64,000 nucleotides of DNA from Thermobacillus sp. ZCTH02-B1 (GCF_002159085.1 NZ_LZRU01000012.1:310001-374000); one strand, 5' to 3'; counted from the stretch's first letter, positions 48,590 through 56,788 are shown. Program-made: numbers and translations. The notes: a model not told the origin generated them from the letters alone.

Positions 48590-49960
48590 ATGAGTCTGAC
48601 GAATTGCAACGTCCGCTTCTCGGGGCAAGCCGACCGGATCGTGTATGCCACCGGAGCGCTGCTCCGGCAGCTCAAGCTGACCGGCAAAAAGCGGATCCTG
48701 CTCAAGCTGGGCGGAGAGCGCGCGATGGCCGCCCTGCGCCCGCTGCGAAGGGAAGGAAAGACCCTCTACCTGTCGGCCGGACTCCGCCAGCTGATCGGCG
48801 TGCCGAAGACGGGCAGCGTCTATATCCAGAACGTGAACGACGAAGTCCGGATCGGCCCGCTCATCGGCGTCCTCACGGATTCGGCCGTCCGCACCGCCTC
48901 CATGCCGTTCGGCTCCCGGACGCCGTTCATCCGGGAGCTGCTCGCGGTCGGCGGCAAGAAGGCCTATTTCTTCGCGTTCACGCCGCGCGACATCGACTGG
49001 CAGAACGAGCAGGTGAACGGCTGGTTCCTGGGCCCGAAGGGCAACTGGATCCGCCGGAAGGTGCCGCTGCCCGACGTCGTCTACAACCGGCTGCCGAGCC
49101 GGCGGGCCGAGACGACGTCCTCGATCACCGGGCTCCGGGAGCGGTTCGTGCGCAGGAACATCCCGTTCTTCAACTGGAGTTTTTTCAACAAATCGGACGT
49201 CTATGACCTCCTGCGGGGCGATCCCGACGGGGAGAAGCATCTGCCGGAATCGGTGTCCGGACCGACGCCGGAAAAGATCCGGGAGATGATCGAGAAGCAC
49301 CAATTCGTCTATTTCAAGCCGACGGCCGGAAGCCTCGGCGCCGGCATCTACCGGCTGACCTACCATCCGAAGCGCGGCTATTACGCCAGGTACCGGCGCA
49401 ACGGCCGCAACGTTTTGCTCCGGTTTCCGAACTTCCGCTCCCTGATGCGCATGCTGCAGGCGCGGCACGGCAGCGCCCTGTCCCGCTACGTCATCCAGCA
49501 GGGCATCCGGCTCGTCGAAATCGACGGGTGCCCGATCGATTTCCGCTTCCACATGCACAAGAACGGCGAAAACAAATGGGTTCCCGTCGGCATCGGCGCG
49601 AAGAAGGCCGGGCGCGGCAGCGTCACGACGCACATCCGGAACGGCGGCTCGCTCTTGACGCCCGAGCAGGCGCTCAGCCGGACGTTCGGCGAGCGGGCCG
49701 GCGAGGTGCTCGAGAACGCGAAGAAGGTCGCCGTCAAGCTGTCCGAGGCGATCGAGCGCAACTATCCGCACATGCTCGGCGAACTCGGACTCGACATCGG
49801 CATCGACCGGGACGGCAACGTCTGGATGTTCGAGGCGAACGCGAAGCCCGGCCGCTCGATCTTCAAGCATCCGGCGCTGAAATCCCAGGGTCGCCAATCC
49901 CTGGAATGCATTCTCGAACATTGCCTGTATCTGGCCCGCTTCAGGAGGAGGGAGTCATGA
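48590..49960 (+). CDS. YheC-type ATP-grasp protein, copy 3
   Basis: A 456-aa protein with the same layout as copy 1: N-terminal beta domain (about 1-90), then GPLIGVLTDSAVRT. Core motifs DVVYNRLPSRRAE, FNWSFFNKSDVYDLL, YFKPTAGSLGAGIYRL, YVIQQGIRL, IDFRFHMHKNGENKW, ELGLDIGIDRDGNVWMFEANAKPG. GGAGG lies eight bases before the ATG. The stop overlaps the start of copy 4 (ATGA), so the pair is translationally coupled. Confidence 0.88.
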   Translation: MSLTNCNVRFSGQADRIVYATGALLRQLKLTGKKRILLKLGGERAMAALRPLRREGKTLYLSAGLRQLIGVPKTGSVYIQNVNDEVRIGPLIGVLTDSAVRTASMPFGSRTPFIRELLAVGGKKAYFFAFTPRDIDWQNEQVNGWFLGPKGNWIRRKVPLPDVVYNRLPSRRAETTSSITGLRERFVRRNIPFFNWSFFNKSDVYDLLRGDPDGEKHLPESVSGPTPEKIREMIEKHQFVYFKPTAGSLGAGIYRLTYHPKRGYYARYRRNGRNVLLRFPNFRSLMRMLQARHGSALSRYVIQQGIRLVEIDGCPIDFRFHMHKNGENKWVPVGIGAKKAGRGSVTTHIRNGGSLLTPEQALSRTFGERAGEVLENAKKVAVKLSEAIERNYPHMLGELGLDIGIDRDGNVWMFEANAKPGRSIFKHPALKSQGRQSLECILEHCLYLARFRRRES

Positions 49961-51120
49961 TGCATCATCCCGATGACGACCGGAAGCAGACGGCCGCGGA
50001 CACGACGGCGAAGCGCCCGGTGTTCGCCATCCTGACGATCGACGACGACGTGCAGCTCTTCCGGGGCAACCGGAGCAACTTCGCCGATCTGATCCGGACC
50101 GGCCGGGAACACGGTTTCACGACCTACGTCGTGACCGTGAGCCAGCTCAGGCTGACGAAACCGCGCGTGGTCGGCTACACGTTCGACGAATCGACGCAGA
50201 CGTGGAAGAAAGGTCTTTTTCCGCTTCCGGACATCGTCTACAACCGGGTGCCGATGCGCGAGGACGAAATGAAGCCCGCGGTGCGGCGCAAAATCGCGGC
50301 ATGCCTCAAACATCCGCACATCCGGCTGTTCAACCCCTCGTTCTTCAACAAATGGAGCCTGTTCGAATGGCTCAGCATGTCGAAGACGACCCGCCCGTAC
50401 ATTCCGGTGACGCGGCGGCTCGCCAGCCGCGAGAGCCTCCGCCGCATGCTCAAAAAGCACCCGTTCCTGTATCTGAAGCCGGTCAGCGGCAAGGCGGGCG
50501 TCGGCATCATGTCCGTCAGGCTGTACAAGGAGAAGCAGCTTCCCTACCGGCTCAAGCTGCAGCAGAAGAAGCGGAGCCGGACGTTCCGCTGCGGCACGTT
50601 CGACGGACTCTGGAACCGGATCCGGAAGCAGAGCCGGGGCGAGCGGTACATCGCACAGCAGGGCATCGAGCTGGCCGCCTATGCCGACCGGCAATTCGAT
50701 CTGCGCGTCCTGATCCAGAAAAACCAACGCGGCCAATGGGACATCAGCGGCATCGGCGCGCGCCTCGCGGGATCGAGGAGCATCACGACCCACGTGCCGC
50801 GCGGCGGCAGCATCGAGGAGCCCGAGAAGCTGCTGGTCGGCTCGTTCGGCCCCGAACAGGCGCGCAAGATTCTCGCGAAGGTGAAGAGCGCCGCGCTGCT
50901 CATCGCGCGCCAGATCGAACGGGCGTCCGGCCACGAGCTCGGCGAAATGTCGATGGATCTCGGCGTCGACAAGCAGGGGAACATCTGGTTCTTCGAGGCG
51001 AATTCGAAGCCGATGAAATTCGACGAGCCGCACATCCGGCAGAAGTCGCTCGAGCGCATTTTCCAGTACAGCCGCTTCCTGCTCCGGCAAAAGAAGAGGA
51101 AAAAGGCGGGTGTGGTCTGA
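49957..51120 (+). CDS. YheD-type ATP-grasp protein, copy 4
   Basis: A 387-aa YheD-type protein. Start ATG 49957 (or 49960) follows GGAGGAGGGA and overlaps the stop of copy 3; the frame upstream to 49528 is not coding. Core begins FAILTIDDDVQLFRGN. Motifs: DIVYNRVPMRE, LFNPSFFNKWSLFEWL, YLKPVSGKAGVGIMSV, YIAQQGIELA, FDLRVLIQKNQRGQWD, EMSMDLGVDKQGNIWFFEANSKPM. Two Lys/Arg-rich patches (after residue 190 and at the C-terminus). Confidence 0.88.
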   Translation: MMHHPDDDRKQTAADTTAKRPVFAILTIDDDVQLFRGNRSNFADLIRTGREHGFTTYVVTVSQLRLTKPRVVGYTFDESTQTWKKGLFPLPDIVYNRVPMREDEMKPAVRRKIAACLKHPHIRLFNPSFFNKWSLFEWLSMSKTTRPYIPVTRRLASRESLRRMLKKHPFLYLKPVSGKAGVGIMSVRLYKEKQLPYRLKLQQKKRSRTFRCGTFDGLWNRIRKQSRGERYIAQQGIELAAYADRQFDLRVLIQKNQRGQWDISGIGARLAGSRSITTHVPRGGSIEEPEKLLVGSFGPEQARKILAKVKSAALLIARQIERASGHELGEMSMDLGVDKQGNIWFFEANSKPMKFDEPHIRQKSLERIFQYSRFLLRQKKRKKAGVV

Positions 51121-51265
51121 TGGAGGCAATCATCCGCTTCGTGCCGCCGCTCGTCCGTTTGCTGCGCCGCGGGCGGCCGTCCGGCGTTCGCCGCGGCATC
51201 CCGCGAAGGCGCAAAGGACGCGAATCCTCCCGGCCGGCGGTCCGAACGGGAGGGGGAGCCCTGAC

Positions 51266-52627
51266 ATGGCGGTTAGACCGGTCCTCGGCATTTTGACCCT
51301 CTACCTGAACGACCGCGGGCTGCTCGAAGAGCGCGACGTGTACCGGAAAATGACGCTGGCCGCGCGCAAGCTCGGCCTCGATCTGATCGTGTTCACGCCG
51401 GACGACGTCCAATACGCGACGAACCGGGTCCACGCCCAGCGGTACGTGCCGGAATCCGGTTCGTGGCAGCGGATATGGACCGCTCTGCCGCAGATGATTT
51501 TCGACCGTTGCCGGATCCAGCAAAGCCCTCGCTTCGAGCGGCTCAAAATCTTCCGCGCCCGTTACGGGCACCTGCTGTTCCTGAACCGGCCGATCGGCAA
51601 CAAATGGTCGGTCTACCGGACGCTCCTGCGCGACGCCAGGTTCCGCGACCATCTGCCCCAGACGCGGCTCTACGAGAGCAGCCGGGATATCACCGCGATG
51701 CTGAAGCGCCATCCGCTGCTCTATCTGAAGCCTGCGGGCGGCACCGGAGGCCGCGGCATCCTGAGCATCCGGCGCGCGGCTTCGGGCGGCACCCTGATCG
51801 TTCAGGGGCGCGACCATTACCGGCGCATCATCCGCCCGATGCGCGTCCGGCCGGAGCGGCTGGCGGAGAAGCTCAAGGCCTGGGATTTGCGCGGGCGCAA
51901 ATATCTCGTGCAGCAGGGCATCCGGATCCGGCTTCCGAACGGACGGGTCCACGATTACCGGCTGCTCGTGCAAAAGGACGGGCAAGGCGAGTGGAGCGTC
52001 ACCGGATGCGCCGTGCGGATCGGGCCGCCCGGCAGCGTGACGAGCAATCTGCACGGCGGCGGGCAGGCGGCGCGGCTCGACGCCGTGCTGCCCGGCTGGC
52101 TCGGCAACGAGGAGAAGGCGCGGGAGGTGCAGGAGAGCATCGGCCGGTTCGGCGTCGAGGTCGCCGGTTATCTCGAGGAATGCTACGGCCCGCTGTGCGA
52201 GCTGGCGCTGGATCTCGCGATCGACCGGGACGGCCGGTTCTGGCTGCTCGAGGTGAATCCGAAACCGGCGCGCGACGTGTTCCGCCGGGCCGGCGAGCAG
52301 GAGGCGTACCGGCTGGCGCTCATCCGGCCGCTGCAGTACGCGCTGTGGCTGTACCGGAACCGGCTGCGCCGGCGCCGGAACTCCGGAAGGACCGTCGGGC
52401 GCAAAACGACCGGATCGGCGGGCGGGGCATCCGGCCTCTCTCCCGCACGGACGGTCGGACGGAAGACCGGCGGAAAGGTGCTTCGAACGGCCGGTCGCGC
52501 GGCGGTTCGGGCGGTGGGCGGCGCTGCGGCGCGGACGCGGTCCGATGCGGCGGGCCTGACCGGCATGCGTCGGTCCTCCGCCATCCCGTGCGGCGTACAG
52601 GAAGAGCATGAAAAAAAATCGGGATGA
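51266..52627 (+). CDS. YheD-type ATP-grasp protein, copy 5
   Basis: A 453-aa YheD-type protein starting at ATG 51266 behind GGGAGGGGGAG; the earlier frame from 51110 is not used. Core starts VLGILTLYLNDRG. Motifs: QMIFDRCRIQQS, LYLKPAGGTGGRGILSI, YLVQQGIRI, YRLLVQKDGQGEWSVT, ELALDLAIDRDGRFWLLEVNPKPA. The last 80 residues are basic and low in complexity (repeats of RTVGRKT), as in copy 2. The gap of 145 bp to copy 4 is the largest in the cluster. A terminator-like hairpin overlaps its end. Confidence 0.87.
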   Translation: MAVRPVLGILTLYLNDRGLLEERDVYRKMTLAARKLGLDLIVFTPDDVQYATNRVHAQRYVPESGSWQRIWTALPQMIFDRCRIQQSPRFERLKIFRARYGHLLFLNRPIGNKWSVYRTLLRDARFRDHLPQTRLYESSRDITAMLKRHPLLYLKPAGGTGGRGILSIRRAASGGTLIVQGRDHYRRIIRPMRVRPERLAEKLKAWDLRGRKYLVQQGIRIRLPNGRVHDYRLLVQKDGQGEWSVTGCAVRIGPPGSVTSNLHGGGQAARLDAVLPGWLGNEEKAREVQESIGRFGVEVAGYLEECYGPLCELALDLAIDRDGRFWLLEVNPKPARDVFRRAGEQEAYRLALIRPLQYALWLYRNRLRRRRNSGRTVGRKTTGSAGGASGLSPARTVGRKTGGKVLRTAGRAAVRAVGGAAARTRSDAAGLTGMRRSSAIPCGVQEEHEKKSG

Positions 52628-52642
52628 TTCCGTCATCCCGAT
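52611..52642 (-). terminator. Intrinsic terminator on the minus strand at the end of the YheC/D cluster
   Basis: Ten-base perfect arms ATCGGGATGA/TCATCCCGAT (52618-52627 and 52633-52642). On the minus strand the stem is followed by eight T (complement of 52611-52618). It overlaps the last codons and stop of copy 5 and would stop transcripts coming from the guanidinium exporter side. Confidence 0.65.
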
Positions 52643-52658
52643 CACGGGCGCTGCAGGC

Positions 52659-52716
52659 AAAGCCCGGGGAATCCAGACGTTCCGGATTGGCGGAACGCCC
52701 GGATTCCCCGGGCTTT
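52659..52716. repeat. 16-bp perfect inverted repeat beside the amidohydrolase relic
   Basis: AAAGCCCGGGGAATCC (52659-52674) pairs with 52701-52716; inside, GTTCC/GGAAC gives a second stem. A short TTT follows on each strand, so it may be a bidirectional terminator for copy 5 or the footprint of a small mobile element. Confidence 0.5.
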
Positions 52717-52790
52717 CCCGTTCGGAACCGTGGTTTACCGTTCCCGGCGGTCCGTTCTCCTTCATTCCGGGCCGTGCGGGCGCGCGGGCA

Positions 52791-53265
52791 CGGCTTGTGC
52801 GTGACGCCGCTCCGCATGCCGCGCAGGAGCCCGATGTCGTGCCGGTTCAGGTGCACCGCGTGCGCGAGCAGCACATGCAGCCGCTCGAACAGCCCGAGAT
52901 GGTACCGGTCAGCAACCTGAAGCCCGGCTGCGGCATCGCGCCGGTGTCGGGATCTGACCGCACAGGGCGTCACGGTCGGGATCGGCACGGACGGCGCGGC
53001 GCTGCTCGGAATCGCGCATGAAGTCGGGACGCTGGAAGCCGGCAAGAAGGCGGACATCCTGTTGATCGATCTGCGCAAACCGCATCTTCAGCACGTCCAC
53101 AACCTCCCGTCCCTGCTCGCATGCAGCGCGACCGGCGCGGACGTCGACACGGTGATCGTGAACGGCCGGGTGCTGATGCGCGGGCGCCGCCTGCTCGTGA
53201 TCGACGAAGACGAGCTGCTGGAACAGGCGTCCCGGCGGGCGCGACGGATCACGGAGGGACTTTGA
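52791..53265 (+). pseudogene. Scrambled relic of an MtaD-type amidohydrolase
   Basis: Pieces of one amidohydrolase (methylthioadenosine/SAH deaminase-like) remain. On the minus strand, 52791-52901 encodes LGLFERLHVLLAHAVHLN and continues RHDIGLLRGMRSGVTHKP, a segment that in intact proteins comes just before PVSNLK. On the plus strand, from 52905 comes PVSNLKPGCGIAPV, then a +1 shift near 52947, RDLTAQGVTVGIGTDGAA, a deletion of about 60 residues near 53000, and then GIAHEVGTLEAGKKADILL to a stop at 53265. So the gene has an inverted block, a frameshift and an internal deletion. The zinc-binding N-terminus is missing. Confidence 0.75.
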
Positions 53266-53282
53266 CCGGAAGCGGTGGACGC

Positions 53283-53597
53283 CTATTCCGCCAGCTTCAG
53301 GCCGATGACGGACGCGACGATCAGAAAAATGAAGAAGATTCTGCGCCGGTCCCGCGGCTCGCCGAACCAGATCATGCCCGCCAGGGCGCTGCCGGCGGTC
53401 CCGATTCCCGTCCAGACCGCGTAGGCCGTTCCCATCGGGATGTCGTTCATCGCCCGCGCAAGCAGCACAAAGCTGAGCAGGAAGCCAACAGCCAGGACCA
53501 GGAATGAGCGTACCGAAGGCTTCCGGTTCACCATGCCGATGCCGATGACGCCGACCATCTCGAAGCAGCCGGCCAGGATGAGCGCCGCCCAGCTCAC
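53283..53597 (-). CDS. ykkD: SMR-family transporter, guanidinium exporter subunit (YkkD-like)
   Basis: A 104-aa four-helix small multidrug resistance protein. Start GTG 53597 behind GGAGGG; it overlaps the stop of ykkC by 4 bp (GTGA). The conserved membrane Glu lies in helix 1 (AGCFEMVGVIGI, Glu near residue 12), and helices at about 30-48, 56-74 and 83-100 follow, with GTAYAVWTGIGTAGSAL. Riboswitch-controlled SMR pairs of this kind export guanidinium. Inference from family and the riboswitch upstream. Confidence 0.85.
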   Translation of the reverse strand: MSWAALILAGCFEMVGVIGIGMVNRKPSVRSFLVLAVGFLLSFVLLARAMNDIPMGTAYAVWTGIGTAGSALAGMIWFGEPRDRRRIFFIFLIVASVIGLKLAE

Positions 53598-53941
53598 CGG
53601 CTTTCCCTCCGCTCCGGTCCGTCTCCCGGCGGCGTCACGATTTTCAGGCCGATGATCCCGACGAGCAGCGACGCGATCAGCGCCGCCTTCACCGGGCTGA
53701 ACGGCACGCCGAAGAACAGCGTCTCCGTGACGACGGTTCCCGCCGTTCCCAAACCGACAAATACGGCGTACGCGGTCGCGGCGGGCAGCTTCTTCCCCGA
53801 ACGGATTAGAAGCGCGAAGCTCAACAGGATCGCGGCGATCGTCAGGGCGCGCTGCCATGCCGAATCCGCGTATTTCAGGCCGGTGACCCAGCCGATTTCG
53901 CATGCCGCCGCGATGAAGACGAGCATCCAGTGCCTGTTCAT
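53594..53941 (-). CDS. ykkC: SMR-family transporter, guanidinium exporter subunit (YkkC-like)
   Basis: A 115-aa SMR protein, partner of the next gene. Start ATG 53941 behind GGGAGGGAT. The membrane Glu is in AAACEIGWVTGL (helix 1), and AATAYAVFVGLGTAGTVV is the family helix 3 motif. A Pro/Arg-rich tail of about 12 residues follows helix 4. The leader contains a guanidine-I riboswitch and terminator, so expression is predicted to rise with guanidinium. Both subunits carry the key Glu, as expected for a heterodimer. Confidence 0.87.
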   Translation of the reverse strand: MNRHWMLVFIAAACEIGWVTGLKYADSAWQRALTIAAILLSFALLIRSGKKLPAATAYAVFVGLGTAGTVVTETLFFGVPFSPVKAALIASLLVGIIGLKIVTPPGDGPERRESR

Positions 53942-53985
53942 CCACCGATCCCTCCCGGTTCGTGCAATCGGGCATTCGCAAAGTG

Positions 53986-54028
53986 AAAAGCCCGTGAAGA
54001 ATATCTCGGATATTCCTCCCGGGCTTTT
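53986..54028 (-). terminator. Expression-platform terminator of the guanidine riboswitch
   Basis: Arms AAAAGCCCG/CGGGCTTTT (outer, 54020-54028 with 53986-53994) enclose a second stem GAATATC/GATATTC. On the minus strand the stem ends in TTTT. It lies between the aptamer and ykkC, as needed for ligand-controlled antitermination. Confidence 0.8.
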
Positions 54029-54058
54029 GTCCCTCCGTGTTCGCGGACATCTCCCGCG

Positions 54059-54111
54059 CGTTTCCTCTCGGACCAGACCGGCCGTCATCCGCCGCGGAAC
54101 CCTAGGAAACG
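54059..54111 (-). ncRNA. Guanidine-I (ykkC) riboswitch aptamer
   Basis: On the minus strand the leader reads CGTTTCCTAGGGTTCCG at its 5' end and GGTCTGGTCCGAGAGGAAACG at its 3' end; CGTTTCC (54105-54111) pairs with GGAAACG (54059-54065) to form P1. CTAGGGTTCCG, ACGG and GGTCCGAGAG are hallmark conserved blocks of the ykkC class I RNA. It sits upstream of the YkkC/YkkD-type SMR pair, its classic partner. Confidence 0.92.
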
Positions 54112-54137
54112 TGCCTGTTCGGTTGTCTGCTCAAGTC

Positions 54138-54166
54138 ATGCTATCACGGCCGGCTTCGGCTGTCAA
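54138..54166 (-). promoter_or_regulatory. Sigma-A promoter of the riboswitch transcript
   Basis: Minus-strand TTGACA (54161-54166, perfect), 17-bp spacer, TAGCAT (54138-54143). Transcription would begin about 20 nt before the aptamer. The -35 box overlaps the stop of the small gene at 54163. Confidence 0.7.
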
Positions 54167-54420
54167 TGGTTTTCCGAACGCCGGCCATTTTTCTTGAACG
54201 TGAACAGGACGGTCAGGAGTGTGCCGAATAAAACCGCGGCGAACGCCAGATACGCGAAAACCTCCGCTTTCTCCATCCACCGGCACAGAAGAAAGAAGAT
54301 GCCGAGCAGAGTCAGCTGAATGCCCAGAAGCTGAATGCGGTAGGCGAAGGAAGCCGGGCAGCCGAGGTAAAGGCCGTAGCAGACGGCAAGGCAGACGACG
54401 ATGATCACCAGAACGGTCAA
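54163..54420 (-). CDS. Small two-to-three-helix membrane protein
   Basis: An 85-aa protein with a TTG start at 54420 behind GGGAGGAGACC. Hydrophobic segments at about 2-20, 30-45 and 52-72 and a basic tail. No family recognised. It lies between ytvI and the guanidinium exporter unit, same strand. The frame extends far upstream but without coding character. Confidence 0.6.
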   Translation of the reverse strand: MTVLVIIVVCLAVCYGLYLGCPASFAYRIQLLGIQLTLLGIFFLLCRWMEKAEVFAYLAFAAVLFGTLLTVLFTFKKNGRRSENH

Positions 54421-54456
54421 TGCGGTCTCCTCCCGGATCGCGTCCGTGTGAATGCG

Positions 54457-54495
54457 GCCCTTGTCCGCGGGAATCGTCCCGGTTCGGACAAGGGC
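54457..54495. terminator. Hairpin after ytvI
   Basis: Eleven-base arms GCCCTTGTCCG/CGGACAAGGGC (54457-54467 and 54485-54495) with an inner CGGGA/TCCCG stem, 18 bp after the ytvI stop. The T tract (GGTTTTGG) is on the plus-strand side, so its use for ytvI is uncertain. Confidence 0.45.
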
Positions 54496-54512
54496 CTCGG
54501 GGTTTTGGACGG

Positions 54513-55559
54513 TTACAGTCGGATTTTGAGCTGGAACAGTCCGGCCTTGCGCGCCGCCATGAAGATGATGACGACGAGCGGACCGAGGAACACGCCGACG
54601 ACGCCGGCGAGCTTCAGGCCGACGTAGAGGCTGATCAGCGCGGCGAGGGCGCTGATGCCGACGGAATCGCCGAGCACCTTCGGCTCGATGATGCGGCGGA
54701 AGACCGTAATGAAAAGGAACAGCACGATCAGGCCGATCCCCGTGTACCAGTCGCCGTTCATGAGAATCAGATAGGTCGCCCAGGGCACGAGCACCGAGCC
54801 GGTGCCGAGAATCGGCATGATGTCGACGATGACGACGAGCAGGGCGATCGCCATCGGATATTTGATGCCGAGCAGCAGGAATCCGCTCAGGGTAATGACG
54901 TACGTCAGCGCGCTCAGGATCAGCTGCGAACGCAGAAAGCCGAAGATCGACCGGCGGAGGCTGTCCAGCACTTCCTCCACCTGCTTGCGCGATTCCTCGG
55001 CGAAGATCGAAAGGAACGACGCCTTCATCGTCGGCAGGCTGTAGCTGAACATGTAGACGGCGACCAGGAAGACGATGAAGAAGATGAACAGGTTCGGGAT
55101 TTCGCCCGCCAGACTGATGAAGACGCGGGACAGGCTCGTCGCCGCCTGCGTCAAGGTGCCGGACAGGCCCATCAGCCAATTCTCGAGCTGGGCGGCCGAA
55201 TCCGGCGGCAGGTGCTGGTACAGCGATCGCGCGTTGTTCAGCGCATCCTGGAAGTACAGGTTCAGATTGCCCACGAATTCGGGCACCCGGTTCCAGAACG
55301 CGACCAGTTCGCTCACGATGCGCGCGCCGAGCAGGGCGATCAGGCCGAGCAGCACGATGGTGAACACCGTGCTCGAGATCGTCCCGGCCGCCACCCGGTT
55401 GAGCTTGCCCCGGGATACCCGGATGAGGAACGCGGTGAGCGGCTCGATGAAGATCGCCACGACCAAGGCGAGCAGAAACGGAGCACCGACCGTAAACAGC
55501 AGATACAGCAGCCCGAGCCCGAGGGCCATCATGATCAGGGTGCGGATCGGCATGTCCAT
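54513..55559 (-). CDS. ytvI: YtvI-like sporulation membrane protein (AI-2E transporter family)
   Basis: A 348-aa membrane protein of the AI-2E/PerM exporter family with seven to eight transmembrane segments. The C-terminal signature SVGISALAALISLYVGLKLAG and GVFLGPLVVIIFMA is complete, and DIMPILGTGSVLVPWA is present. Length and N-terminus (MPIRTLIMMALGLGLLYLLF) fit YtvI of Bacillus, where it lies near citZ and pyk; here it has moved. Role in sporulation is by orthology. Confidence 0.85.
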   Translation of the reverse strand: MDMPIRTLIMMALGLGLLYLLFTVGAPFLLALVVAIFIEPLTAFLIRVSRGKLNRVAAGTISSTVFTIVLLGLIALLGARIVSELVAFWNRVPEFVGNLNLYFQDALNNARSLYQHLPPDSAAQLENWLMGLSGTLTQAATSLSRVFISLAGEIPNLFIFFIVFLVAVYMFSYSLPTMKASFLSIFAEESRKQVEEVLDSLRRSIFGFLRSQLILSALTYVITLSGFLLLGIKYPMAIALLVVIVDIMPILGTGSVLVPWATYLILMNGDWYTGIGLIVLFLFITVFRRIIEPKVLGDSVGISALAALISLYVGLKLAGVVGVFLGPLVVIIFMAARKAGLFQLKIRL

Positions 55560-55615
55560 TCATCGCCTCGCTTTCATCGGTAAATTCCGTTGCCGCTTGC
55601 CGGATACGCTCGCGT

Positions 55616-56764
55616 TTACGCGTCCGCGATGGCCCTGCGGGCGGTGAAATCGACATCGGCGTAATACATCGACTTGACGAGCAGATTCGGTCCGCAGCAT
55701 CCGACTTCCGGGCAGTGGCAATTCACGCTGCGGGCGAGCGGACCGTCCAGCCATCTTTCGAAAATGTCGTCCAGCCGCTCCTCGCGGATATTGCCGAACG
55801 GCGGCACGTCCGCGAAATCGGTCACGAAGACGTCGCCCGTGAATACGTTCACGTTGAGCCGGTTCCGGCCGTCCGGATCGTTGCGCACCGTGACGCCTTC
55901 CGTTTCGGTGAGCAGACGCGCCAGCCTCCGTTCTTCCGGATCCGGGCTGCAGCGGTAGAACGGCAGCGTCCCGAACAGCATCCAGACATTCGGATCCCGG
56001 TGCTCGATCAGCCGTTCGATCGCGGCCATCATCTCGGCCTTCGAGAGCATCGGCAGCGATTTCGCGAACGAGCTCGGATACATCGGATGGACTTCGTGAC
56101 GGCGGCAGCCCATCTCGACGACGTCGCGGTGGATGCGCACGATGTCCCGATGCGTCCGGTAATTGATCATCGACTCGGCGGACACGAACAGGCCGCCCTT
56201 CGCCAGACGCTGCGCGTTGTCCACCATCCGCTCGTACAGCCGCGCGGCCGCCTCCAGCGAAGGCGGATTCGGCGCAGCGCCGAACGTGATACGGTGAAAC
56301 TCCTCCACCGACGTATAATTGTAGGTAATATGCATGACATCGAGCCAGGGGGCGATCATCTCGTACCGACCGTAGTCGAGCGTCAGGTTGGAGTTGAGCT
56401 GCGAGCGGAGGTTGCGGCTGCGCGCGTATTTCAACAGCGGAATGATAAATTCGCGCACCGTCTTCTCCGAGAAGGTCGGCTCTCCGCCGGTGATGCTGAT
56501 CGTCTCGAGGTGTTCGACTTCATCGAGCCGCCTCAGGATGAGATCGAGCGGCAGTTTCTCCGGTTCGACCGTCACCAGCGTATGTCCGACGGCGCAATGC
56601 TCGCAGCGCATGTTGCACAGATGGGATACGGTCAATTCCACGCTGGTCAGCACATGCCTTCCGTACCGGCGGAGCGACCGGATCGGATCCCACGGATCGT
56701 ATTCCGGCGACAGCTCCGGCAGTCCGGACCGGCGTGCCGACAATGATTCGGCATTGAGGCTCAT
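55616..56764 (-). CDS. Radical SAM protein with C-terminal Cys motif (YfkAB-like)
   Basis: A 382-aa radical SAM enzyme. The cluster motif CNMRCEHC (CxxxCxxC, near residues 50-57) and the SAM-binding GGEPTF (near 94) are intact. The C-terminal NCHCPEVGCCGPNLLVKSMYY (residues near 347-367) holds a cysteine-rich CxC...CC motif, as in YfkAB proteins of Bacillus. Chemistry and substrate are unknown. It lies between ytvI and the YunD-type gene on the same strand. Confidence 0.87.
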   Translation of the reverse strand: MSLNAESLSARRSGLPELSPEYDPWDPIRSLRRYGRHVLTSVELTVSHLCNMRCEHCAVGHTLVTVEPEKLPLDLILRRLDEVEHLETISITGGEPTFSEKTVREFIIPLLKYARSRNLRSQLNSNLTLDYGRYEMIAPWLDVMHITYNYTSVEEFHRITFGAAPNPPSLEAAARLYERMVDNAQRLAKGGLFVSAESMINYRTHRDIVRIHRDVVEMGCRRHEVHPMYPSSFAKSLPMLSKAEMMAAIERLIEHRDPNVWMLFGTLPFYRCSPDPEERRLARLLTETEGVTVRNDPDGRNRLNVNVFTGDVFVTDFADVPPFGNIREERLDDIFERWLDGPLARSVNCHCPEVGCCGPNLLVKSMYYADVDFTARRAIADA

Positions 56765-56788
56765 GGTCAGCTCCTGCGTCGTAATCTG

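Noticed and set aside
52320..53078. 252-codon minus-strand frame as a real gene
   Set aside because: Only the block 52791-52901 has homology (amidohydrolase), and its neighbours in that frame do not; it is part of the scrambled relic.
54163..55656. 497-codon minus-strand frame spanning ytvI
   Set aside because: Only its last 85 codons have coding character; the rest is an out-of-frame shadow of ytvI.
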